Below are positions 12,795 through 23,520 of a DNA stretch of 64,000 bases, piece after piece. A program made the translations under genes and the position numbers. The stretch's first letter is position 1. Each line of letters opens with the position of its first letter. The stretch is from assembly GCA_027943335.1 (NCBI GenBank), contig BSBK01008844.1:319001-383000 (forward strand), in the 5' to 3' direction. The notes beneath the pieces were generated by a model. That model was not told the DNA's origin, searched no databases, and was given only the letters and a program-made list of their open reading frames with translations. Origin of the DNA: Chamaecyparis obtusa. Lineage: Eukaryota; Streptophyta; Pinopsida; Cupressales; Cupressaceae.

Positions 12795-12927
12795 ATATAG
12801 AGGCTAAAAATCATCAGTATTTTGGCTCTGGAAAAGGAGAAGCCTCATTTTGTAATAATAGATATGTAATTTTCATATTATAAATGAATATAAAGTATGG
12901 GTCTTAGACCTTTTATCAAAAAAAAAG
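12795..12927 (+). mobile_element. 133-bp retroposon with 15-bp TSD
   Basis: Flanked by exact copies of CTTTCATTAAGGGTG at 12,780-12,794 and 12,928-12,942. The insert ends GGGTCTTAGACC (stem GGTC/GACC), TTTTATC and an A run. It could be a SINE or a severely 5'-truncated LINE; no A/B box was confirmed. It lies in the internal region of element G and is younger than G. Confidence 0.75.
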
Positions 12928-14352
12928 CTTTCATTAAGGGTGTATTATATATTTTATCTTGCCTTCATACTTGGGGGGAAAGGTTGCTTGTACATTCTTT
13001 TTCTTCTTTTGTCTAAGGATCTACTTTCCTTAGCATAATGGCATTTCTTTATCATGTGAAATTCTTTTCCTATAAAGAATTGATTTTTTTGATTTAGGAT
13101 TCTCTCTTATACAAGAGGTGTGCATCCTTGATCATCACCTATTCTTTATTAGCAAAACTATGTTCATTATAAACAACTTCCCTTAATATGTGATTCAAAG
13201 TTTGTCATCCTTCATTAAGAATCCCTATTACACTTGAAAGGATGGGGCTAAATGGGTGCATTCTTGTGCTAAATGGGGCTAATATGTTATCTTTGGTCAA
13301 GAACTCCTCTTGAAGGTAGTTGTCTTGTTGATAGGATCTCTTCCTTTCAAGGGTCTCTTCCCATAAGAGGAATATCTTTTCACAATTATCTATTTTCTTA
13401 GCTCATAAGAGTAAGCACTCTTAGCTAAGTTTATGGAATACATTTGTTGATTTAAGGATATCTCCTCCTTGTTGGAAGTATATATCCTTGATTCTCTTCC
13501 CTATGATATCTACTATGTAACCATCATAAGGAGGGGGGCATATATATGACATCCCTTGTACATTATGCATACAAATTGGCATTTCCAAAGCTGAGACAAA
13601 CCAATCTTCATGGATATGATGGATACTAACATCCATCCATGAGGTTCACATATAACCAGTCTTCATGGATATGACAAGTACTAACATATCCGTGGGGTAC
13701 ACAAACACACAATCTTCATGAATATGAAAGATCCTAATATCCATTCATGAAGGTTCAACAACACACACACATAGGCAAAGCCACCGATAGGTGCAAGTTT
13801 CCAAGATAGAATTGACTAGCATGGCACACAAATGGGCTAGAACTTTCAATTCTATCTTTTGTGTGGTTCACAATAAGACACACAATAGTACTAGGCTAAG
13901 GTAAACACACTCACTCTTTCTTTATATCTCTTCACTATCATGGTTCTATTAGTAGGTTAGACTATGGAGTTGGTATCATTGTTGATGATGCTCTTGTTCT
14001 TCCTATTTGATTACATGTGCTCTTGCTATGGATTTTCAAACATGATATTATTAGGTGAGGCATTTCTAACTGAGGCCTCTTTCACTAGTTGATTTGGAGT
14101 TTTATTTTAGTACTAACCCATTTGTCATATTTGCTTCTCCTTTTTCTTCTTGTTTTGTTTTTCTTTCCCTTGTGCATGGATGTAGAGTTAGGATCCTTAG
14201 TTTGGGGTATTGTGTCCTTAAACTTAATGATATCTTATCACTTTGCAATTTACCATGATCATCTCTCTTTCTCACTTTCTCTCTTTCTTCCCTTCTCTTC
14301 CATTACCATAAGCATGAGCTTGTCTCACACTCCCGCTAGAGTGGGGGCTAAA

Positions 14353-15762
14353 TGTACCATCCTAAAAAGTAATCACTTCATTAGTGTTCATTTTGGGACT
14401 ATTTTTAGCCCACTTTAGTGTTGTTGGCTCTAATTTCTATGCATAATTTCATATTTTCCATCTAATCACATAATTCATTTCACACATATAACCTTCACAT
14501 ATCTTTTTAGATCTTTGGATTTACCCTAAGCTCCTAGTGGTTTGCAATCTCCAACACCCTTGTTAGCACCTACTCCCAAAGCTATTTCAAAATTGGCATC
14601 TTAGGGACTAGGTCGAATTCGACCTAGTCCTAGACTAGGCCAAGTCAAGTCAGCGTAGTCCTTGGGGGTTGGTTTTTTGTGGCCCAAGGCCCAATCCAAG
14701 GATGTTTCCTTTGGGGGTTTAACCTAGGCCGGCTTCATGAATTTGAGGCCCAAAATGTGTATAAAAGGAGGCTTCTTCCTCTTATTTTCATATCCACAAT
14801 TTGAGAACAAAAGACATCAATCAAGCTATTGTACATTAAAGGAGTCCAAACATGTCTTCATTGAAGGCATATGTTTGATCAATAAATAATTCAAGTCTCC
14901 CCTTCATACATCTTTCTCTTTTCCCCATTTAAGGTAAAGTAAAGGAGTTTGTAATCAAGGAGGGAGGTCTTCACCCATCAAGTCTTCTCCTTCCTCAAAC
15001 AAACATTTGTGGCAAATTGCAACATCTACTACATGAGGTTTTATCTTACATGATTTCCTTTTAGTTTTTGTGTTGAGTCAAAGTTGTTGCATCAACATTA
15101 TTGATCACATTCTAAGAAAAATTGCATCTACATGGTATGATATACTCTATTTATCAGATCTAATCTCTACTGCATGTTAGCATTCCTTTACTCTTATCTA
15201 TTTCATTTCAAAGTTAATACCTATATAGGGGATTGACCAAGGAAAATGCCTCCCCACAAAAAATTTCCACTTATTTCTTGTGTGTAGGAACATGTGTACA
15301 GTTGCATATCCTGATTTTCAAGATTTTGGAACTAGTGTTTAATCCTTTGTAGATTTCATCAGTTTTTACCCTTCCAAGACCAGGTCAACTTTTTGAGACT
15401 AGGCCAACTTTTTTGACATGTTCCTTTGAATCTAAAAATTGCATGATTAGAAGTTACAGGTCTCACAATCCCTGATCCCGGACAGTTCCTAATTCCGACA
15501 GGTTTTTGGCAGTCAAACACAAATTTGAAATGTGTCCTCATCTAGTCCTCAAGATGAGTTTATTTTCATTACAGTTACTTTTCCCTAATAACATATAAAA
15601 TCTTTATCATAAGGAATCCACAAAACCCCACATTGTGTAGATCACAAATTTGTACCCTTTCCTTCTTAGTTGTGCAAATCAGATTCACTTTGTTAAGTTT
15701 TTGTACTCCAATGTATACGTGAAAGTGGGGGTCTACCATTGGTCACTATTTTCCACATCACA
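14353..15762 (+). repeat. 3' LTR of element G
   Basis: 1,410 bp, TGTACCATCC to CACATCACA. It contains a perfect 26-bp palindrome at 14,605-14,630 that the 5' LTR lacks. Confidence 0.8.
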
Positions 15763-15960
15763 ATATCATCTCCAAATCATCATGCACACCTCTATAATTT
15801 GTCATAAACTAAGTACAAACTATTTGAAACATCTGCTATTATCAACGACCACTTATTTTCAATAATTGTACCTCATTGAACCTCTGAGCATAATTCACTA
15901 CTTACCAAACTACCTAATAGATATGTTGACATCAATTAAAACACATCCAACTTGCCAACA

Positions 15961-17340
15961 TTACTGACCCTATCCTCAATCATCTCTTAAACATCAAAAT
16001 TCACAAGTAGGGCATCCAACATACTTTGGACGCCAATAATCTCTCCCTTAACATCATCTTCCCCATCTACATGCCAAACCAAAATTCCCACAAAATCAAA
16101 CACTACACTCGCTCTCCAGGAGGTTGAAGAGCCATCCCTTCCCTATTTAGAAATAGGAACATGCCCAAATAGAAGAATACTTCCCTGAAAGGGGGAACTC
16201 CAAGTCCACACAACTAGTACAAAACTAAAGAAACAAGTGACTCCTAAGCCTAGATCAACAACAAACATTTTTAAAAATAGAAGACAAACACAGTTGTAAG
16301 TAAGAGTATTCTTAATAAGCCAATGTATAGGAACCCACATCAAAGAGAAGCTATCTAGACCTGAGGTGGGCACATCTTAGGTAAAAAATAGAGGTTTGAG
16401 AACAATGTTGATGACAAACATAACCCAATATCTCTTCCCTCCAATAATCCTCTTAGCCAGTCCTTCCCAAACCATGAAATGAGAACCATGACTCCTAACC
16501 TCATGTCCTTCTAGAAACATGACTCTAGCTTGATGCAAAACATCATGGTCTCCTCCACCAAATGAAACAAAGTGGCATTTTGCATCACAAACCCCGCACT
16601 ACTTTGGAGTAGACAAGTATCAACCACTAGGTCAAAGTTGAAAAGGTTTATCGATGTGGAGAGCACAAATCTACCCACTGGTAGCAACATAATAGAAAAA
16701 TCCTCTTCAAGGAGACCTATTGAGATGACCCCCAAGACCACCATTAAAAACCTCCAATAGATAAGGTCTAATTTTTTGACAAGGCTAAGAAAGCCTAACC
16801 AAAGAAAAGGCCCTATGGAAGAAATCCACACATAGGCAAAGAGAAGAGTGGCATAGATCACTAGCTCCTTCATAGAATAATAAAGAATGAACAGGGCTAT
16901 GTCACCCAAAGCCTAATGAAAAACACCAAGTAAAGTAATGGCATAGGAGAAATAAGGGTTATCCCTGAGACCACTGTCCACAAAATCTAGAAGGACACCA
17001 ACCACAAAATCCCCAAACAATGGGTACTTGCCCAAATCTGGACACAAGGATGAAGAAATATGCACCTTCTCAGCCACCATACAAACAACAGCCAGAAAAT
17101 TTTAATGCTAGTAACATCACCCACCTAAGGTCAACAAACCAACATAACATCCTCAATGAAAGAATCAAAGAGGGTAGCCAAAGAAAAGGAACTTTGTATC
17201 CACAAGGAGCCACACCTAGAATGGATGCAACTTCCCTGCATTCCACAAAGCCTCAAGGCAAAAGCATTCAACATCATAAGAAGAACATTTCTTCCATTTT
17301 CATCATCATACTCATGCCCATCTTCCTCTACAACATCATT
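15961..17340 (-). mobile_element. Probable degenerate LINE region (part 2)
   Basis: Continues the composition of 6,503-8,119 after the solo LTR: CA-rich on plus, T/G-rich on minus, with minus-strand ORFs such as 16,511-16,909 that match nothing I recognise. Treated as the upstream part of the same decayed element. Its 5' limit is unclear and may be near the C-rich tract at 17,346-17,380. Confidence 0.3.
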
Positions 17341-18904
17341 TGAATCCCCCCTCCCCCACCCCCCGCTCCCTTTCCCGCTCGTTCACTCCATAATTAAAAT
17401 CACATGTTATTTAGCATGAAAAATGTTATTCTCTATCTAGTTTACTATTATTTGGTAGACCCATTCACAAAATTTAAGCCCATTGAGGGGTTTTCTTAGA
17501 GAATAGACCCTCTTTATAATTTCAAGAGCTTTCCAAAAATTTAAAAAAAATCAAAGAAATATGTTGATTTATACCCATAATTGATTTTTTATGAAATATC
17601 ATAAAAAATTATTTAAAAAATAGAAAATTTTGGACTATAGCCTCTTTATATCTACGCAAACTTGCAAAATAAATTTCATAAAAAAATTCCAATCGGTTCG
17701 AAAGAGATGACCAAATTTAACGTCAAGTTCACCATTTGTAATCAGGTAATAGGGATCAATAGAAACTTGCAATAACATATAAAATCTGAACCACAAAGAG
17801 ATTGTTAGTGCAATTAGTAATCACAAAAATCAAGAAAGGATGCAATACAAATAATAAACATAATCAATCAAACATTATGAAATCAATCCAAAACATGAAT
17901 ATGCAAACCATAAAATCCTTCCTTGGTGTTCTCATTCTCTTTGCAATGTGGGCTCTCAGAATTGAGCTCAAGATAATGCCAGCATAAGCATTCAAAATAA
18001 TTGGGTTTTTTTTTTTTAAATATGAGAAAATGTTCTCTATTTATAAGATTTTAGGGGTTCCAACCATGAATACATGATTGAAGGGTTGATTGGTTGTGAT
18101 TGAGGAGTTGAACTCAGAGTGAGTGACAGATGAACCGAGTTGATTGCTTCGCTTAACATGATTGATTGATCTGTCAGCAAATAGATTGGAGAGATGACTT
18201 GAATGGACTAGTGAGATAACATAATAGACCGGTGAGTTAACTGATTGCATGGATGAGTCAACTGATTGCATGGGTTAGATAATTGAATTGATGGAAGACT
18301 TAACTGATTGCTGAGGGAGGAATTAACAATGTGGATTGAATAGTTTGGAGAGGGAATTGTGGAGTGAAGAGTTGTGATCAAAAAGCTAACTCAAAGTGAG
18401 TGTGAGTTAGGATTTAGGAGGATAATTATGATTTAAATAAATAAAATATTATTTATTTATGCATGTGGAGATATTTTATAAATAAAGAATTACTTATTTA
18501 TTTATGAGAGGAATTGTTAGTTGTAATTAAATAAATAGAATTTATTTAATCATGAGAGGGGAATAATTAGTTTAATTAAATAATTATCATTTATTTAATC
18601 ATGAGATAGAATTTGATTTAATTATTATAGAAATACAACAATTAGGCGGAGGGAACATTAATTAAATTTTGTTATTTAATTAATTGAATGACATAAGGAA
18701 TAATTAAATAATATTTAATTATTTAATTACTTTATAGATGAATAATTAATGAAATATTGATTGGATGATTAATAATTAAGGTAATTAATTAAAATCACTT
18801 AATTATAGAATTAAGGAGAAATGATAATTTTGATCTTATAATATGGTAGAATGACACAACTAATTAAATGATAAAGATTATTTAATAATTTAAGAGGAAT
18901 GTTA
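17341..18904. other. AT-rich unassigned region
   Basis: Starts with a C-rich tract (17,346-17,380), then AT-rich DNA. Around 18,220-18,320 TTAACTGATTGC-type phrases recur three times, and 18,420-18,860 is dominated by TTAATTAAATAA-type words. No gene, LTR pair or TSD recognised. Confidence 0.4.
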
Positions 18905-20222
18905 GTGAAATTGCTGCTTGCAGACATGGGACATTTTTAGTTGTCTACATTTAGTATGGGGAAGGGCACCACTTCTACTTCTGAATTTTGTGGTAGGGTT
19001 GAAGAGGCTAGAGTCATCATTGCAGTTCTTCTCTTCTTTGCACCTAGTGCTTGGTCTTAGATGATGAGCGGTTGGCCCTTGGTTTTGGGTGACAATTTTT
19101 CTTGTGGCCCTACTTTATCTTGTTAAGAAGCATTTTTTTGTTATTATCTCATCTTCATGTGCTTGTGGTTGTTTTTCCTATGGAGGACATGTTTTGGTCT
19201 AAAGGGAGTGTTCTAGTCCGAGAGGAGTGTGGCACATGTACATTGATTGGTTTTGGTTTTCTTGTTGGAGGAGATTTTATACCTATCTAAGGCTTCATTG
19301 ATCTAGGTTTTCGGGTCTGTTAGGGTGCTTCTTTTTCTGATCCCACCTACTTTGATTTCTTTTGAGGAGGTATTTCATGGGGGTTTTCTCTTATTTAGGC
19401 CCTCCTCTCTTGGAAGCATTTTTTCTTAGTTGGGGGTATTCTTTTTTTGTGATTGATGTTTGTGCCCTATTCTGAATTGTTCTCATATTTCATAAGTGGG
19501 TTGTGATGTTACTTGGTTTTCCTCAATGAAACTCCTATTGAGCTGGATTTTTCACATATTGAGGTTGAGATGTGTCTTGTGAGGGAGGCTCATATTTTTC
19601 TCTTCTTATTGATTGTCTCTTACTCCCTTGACTCTATTGAGGTCAGGGATTATTCTATTGAGGTGAAGATATCTTCAATAGATGTGGAGATGGGAATTAC
19701 TGGCAAGGTCAAAACATGTGGTCAAGGAGATTTTGTAGTTTTCCCTTGTTGGTTAGGAAGCCATTCTAAAACCCATGGTGGTGGTTGGTGTATCCTTTTA
19801 AAACCCTTTGATGTTTCTCTTCTTATTATTTTCCTTATCTGATTAGAGGATAATTTGATCTTACTCTAAAGGTTGTGGGAGCCTTTTAAAAACCTAGTCA
19901 CCCAAAGGTTATGTAATGATTCTATTTTAATGGGTCTTAATCTTATGAGAGCCTTTAAAAAACTCATGACTCAAGTTATGGGAGCCTTGCGTAACTCTTG
20001 GTCTATGTATTTATGAGTTCTTTTTTTATAGGTTCGGCCTTTTGTGTGTTTTAGCCTATTTTTTGATGCCTAGTTGTTGATGTTTGACTATTGGTTGGAC
20101 ACTATTTGTCTTTGTTGTTTCTTTGTGCAAATCTCTACCAGAGATTTGTGGATCCTCTTAAAATTCACTTGTAAGGGGTTTTGGCTCCCCGTAAAACCTA
20201 GTTGACCCTTAATAAAAATATT
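18905..20222 (+). mobile_element. Probable degenerate LINE 3' region, plus strand
   Basis: T/G-rich, no conserved ORF, ending in a GGTTTT/AAAACC stem-loop (20,177-20,198) then CCCTTAATAAAAATATTT. The tail matches the layout of the confirmed retroposon at 7,925-8,074. It abuts gypsy gag sequence just after 20,222, as expected for insertion into element H. The 5' end is a guess and no TSD was found. Confidence 0.35.
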
Positions 20223-20478
20223 TATAAAATGAGAAGAAAAAGAATTGGTAAGAATTTGCAAATTTTGATTAGGAGGTACCAAAAATTTATTTTGTTTGTC
20301 ATTTACATCATCCATCTCTATAGCATTGGATTCAATAAGGTCTTGGATTTCACATTTCAAATGGATGCATTCCTCAATATCATGTATGCATTGACAATGG
20401 TATTGAACAAAGGCTTTTATATCAAAAGAATGTGGAGAAGGTTTGAAAGTATCTATATGATTAACATGAGGAATTTTA
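20215..20478 (-). pseudogene. Gypsy element H, gag C-terminal fragment
   Basis: The minus-strand frame reads through a zinc-tail-like segment (HCQCIHDIEECIHLKCEIQD), then PNQNLQILTN, as in the C-terminal part of plant Ty3/gypsy gag proteins. It stops at the LTR of element E (20,479). The matching upstream gag lies beyond E at 32,697. It ends at the LINE-like tail near 20,222. No pol of H was found. Confidence 0.6.
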
Positions 20479-22004
20479 TGTGGGAAATAGGTTGCAAGCA
20501 ACTGAGGGGGGGGGGGATGAATCAATTGCTACCAAAATACTTAAATTTTAAAAATCTTAACCTCTTTGAGCATAAAATGCTTAATCACATAAATTGATAT
20601 TACTGATTTTCAAAGTGTAAAGAACATAAATACAAATCATAAAACATCAACATCACTTAACACAAAGATTTTTATCATGGAAACCCAAACTAGGGTGAAA
20701 ATCATGATGGGGATAATACCCACAATAAGAATGATACCTTGTTAGAAGTATAGATTATTACAATATTACAATTGCACTTTCATTTAGTAATACTTCCTAT
20801 AGTTTACTACTCAATTCACCCTAGGCACCCACCCTAAGGAAGTCACACCGACTAACAATTTTAATTCATAAGTCTAACTAACTTACATACACTTTTCAAA
20901 CACCAATCTGATAATTCATGAACTGTATAGTAGCATATCACTATGCATCGGGTCAGTTCCTTTTTAGTACAATCAAATACCTTGTTGCAATTATTTCTAA
21001 CATACCATAGACAATAAATTCATCCTTTAATAGATCTATAAAAATGCTTCACTAGCATACTCTTTCTTCTGCAATCTCAAAAACATTGACTCATACATGC
21101 GACACATAAACCCTAATTTACCATATTTATCAAGAACTAGGTTATCCAAACCTAATCCCTAATCATCCATCTCTCAGTGCGAAAATCAAAATCAACCATC
21201 AAGATCTCTGCACACTTTCCAAACATCCCTTCAATCCATAAATAACATCTTGAGATCATGATCATAATCCTAAAATGTTTTTCCACTTTCTTATAAACCA
21301 TTTTATAATCTTTCCTTAACATGTCAGGTAAGATCACAAAAACACAACTTAGATTCATTGAACATAGTCACCTTGATCAATGTAAACTTCCAAATCATTG
21401 GGCCCATAATCCTAGATCATCCTAAGGCATCATTAAGCTCAAACAATCAAACAAATACAATGCATTAGTCAAATCTACCAACATCGTATGATACACTTTC
21501 AAGAACATAGTCATCCCCCACTAAAATACTTTTAACTACCTTATGGAGCATCAGAATCACAAACCCTTTGAATGGTAGAAAAATTTCTATGTCTTTAACA
21601 CATTCTTGGTTGTGCAACCAAATTTCTCATCTACAACACATGTGAAAAAGAAATCTCTACAACTCTATAGCTTTGTAACATTGGCAATCAACAAAATAAA
21701 GTCTTCATCTAAGACACCATAAATTGATCAAATCACCATGTCAGAAACTCAAACTTGACATGAATCATGTAGAAAACCTCTACATCATCCCATGAGTTTT
21801 GCAAATCCTCATCTTCAGTAACCTTCTACCACCAGTCATCTAAACATTCTACATTATTGTCAAAATTGCATATATGTCAACCAAACTGCATAATAGATAT
21901 CAAAACTATCTGATCTTCACACTACATCTAAACAACATAATAGACATCAAAAACATCATAGTAGACATGTTGACATCAATGAAAACACATCCAAATTGTC
22001 AATA
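20479..22004 (-). repeat. 3' LTR of element E
   Basis: Begins TGTGGGAAATAGG on plus, contains G11 (20,506-20,516), ends AATTGTCAATA. The terminal CA has become TA. Aligns with 31,204-32,696 over its length. Confidence 0.75.
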
Positions 22005-22019
22005 ATATCCTCCTTTGGC
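22005..22019 (-). other. Polypurine tract of element E
   Basis: Minus strand GCCAAAGGAGGATAT directly before the 3' LTR; the site priming plus-strand DNA synthesis. Confidence 0.6.
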
Positions 22020-22792
22020 ATTGATGGAAACATGTGATGTGAAAAATAATAAAACATAGTAATGCAACCAAAAACCAACACTATCCACAATACTTCATTA
22101 TCTTTGAGAGTCTCTCTAACTGTTCTCTACTTCATACCCTCTTATTTTTCTTTGTTCCTCTTGGGAACATGCTCTCCTTGGTTTCAATGTGATTACATAC
22201 CCTTCTCTCCATCATTTTCTCCCCCTTAGATGTATACGACTATTCTTGACAAACTCTCTTTCTTATGTGAAAGTATATATGAACTTGCTTCTCTCATTTG
22301 ATCTTCTCTTTCGTATCTTCTATTCTAACCTCCATTTCTGCAAAATCTTTTGATCCTCTCTTATGAAAGCTCTTTTGATCCTCTCTTCTAATCTTCAAAC
22401 TCTGATCTAATCTTTATTATTTTTCACATATGCTTCTCTCCCCCTTTGACATCAATGAAAAAGGTGTATCATCTGCTCTTATACAACTTTCCATTTCATA
22501 TGAATGTCTAGTTCTTTTTCCTTCTCTACTTCTACAACCTTCTAAAACTCTTATTTCCTTCTTTCACACACATCTTTGATCCTTTAAACACATCCAACTA
22601 CTAATCAAACACCAAAGACTTAACTCACCGATTCTTGCAATTCTGTGTAGAGATCTTCAAACACTCAACTTTAGATCAAACAAATTTTCTTTACCATGCT
22701 CACTACCCCCCTTGCGTAGAAGCCTCCATACATCAATCTAGTTGTAAGACTTCTATTTGAAGCATACTAGGGCTGATGAAATCCTCTACATC
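22020..22792 (-). other. 3' untranslated internal region of E
   Basis: Between RNase H and the 3' LTR. Pyrimidine-rich on plus, no ORF recognised. Confidence 0.5.
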
Positions 22793-23520
22793 TTAGTTTT
22801 GATCAGGAGGGGTAATGACCCCTAGCTTGCCTTTGAAATACTCAAATATATCCTTAGGTAGTAGCTTTGTAAATATATCTGCTATATGTTCCTTTGTAGG
22901 CACATACTCTAGTCTCACCTCTTTGTCATTCACCTCCTCTCTAAGAAAATGATAATTGATTGATATGTTCTTTATATTGGCATGTTGTACTAGATTCTTA
23001 GAAATATTTATGGCACTTGAATTATCATAGTAAATCACAATAGGTTTATCAAAAAAATGCCAATATCAGATAATATCCGCTTCATCCAAATTATTTGAGT
23101 ACAATTACCAGCAACAATAATGTATTCTACCTCCACAATAGATAAGGAAATTGAGATCTTATTTTTACTCAACCATGAGATCAATTTGTTACCCAAAAAG
23201 AATGCACTGCCACTTGTGATCTTCCTATCATCAACATCCCATGTCCAGTCAGCATATGTATATGTACATAAGATGAAATCATTATCCTTAGGATACCACT
23301 TTCCAAAGTATATTATTCCTTTTAGATATCTAAATGTCCTTTTTACTGCTACTTCATGATTGTTTATGGGATCAAATTGAAATCTTGCAACAAGACACAC
23401 TACATTCATGATATCAGGTCTCGTATGAGTTAAATATAGTAGTCCACCAACCATTGATCTATACCTTGAATGATTAACTATTGTCACTAGGGATTGCACC
23501 CAAGTATGGCTAAGTGTAGA
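22793..23520 (-). pseudogene. Copia RNase H region of E
   Basis: Two adjoining minus frames cover the end of RT and RNase H: YRSMVGGLLYLTHTRPDI, an ADW motif followed by DVDDRKITSG, then YYDNSSAINISKN and HIADIFTK near the C-terminus. These are standard copia signatures. A frameshift near 23,036 separates the two pieces. Upstream similarity is lost near 23,520, where foreign sequence begins. Not functional. Confidence 0.85.

Larger units (their letters stand above)
9296..15762 (+). mobile_element. LTR retrotransposon G, pol-less (LARD-like), TSD ATATC
   Basis: Two direct repeats of about 1.4 kb enclose 3.6 kb, and the element is flanked by ATATC at 9,291-9,295 and 15,763-15,767. A polypurine tract (AGAGTGGGGGCTAAA) immediately precedes the 3' LTR at 14,353, fixing plus orientation. 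Only traces of a gag-like protein with a CX2H-X4-H-X4-C motif are present; no protease, reverse transcriptase or integrase was found. Large LTRs without pol fit a large retrotransposon derivative, probably gypsy-related. It sits inside the solo LTR at 8,125-15,960. Confidence 0.8.
8125..15960 (-). mobile_element. Solo LTR of the E family, split by element G
   Basis: The LTR starts TGAAGG at 8,125 and ends TTGCCAACA at 15,960. It is flanked by an exact TTACT duplication at 8,120-8,124 and 15,961-15,965. Without element G (and one ATATC copy) it is about 1,360 bp. Its text around 8,150-8,420 matches the LTRs of element E (the phrases GTGAATCAATT, TTTTTATCAT and TACCTTGTTAG in the same order), and its final 40 bases match the E LTR terminus. 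No internal region survives, so it arose by LTR-LTR recombination. Minus orientation is inferred from E. Confidence 0.75.
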
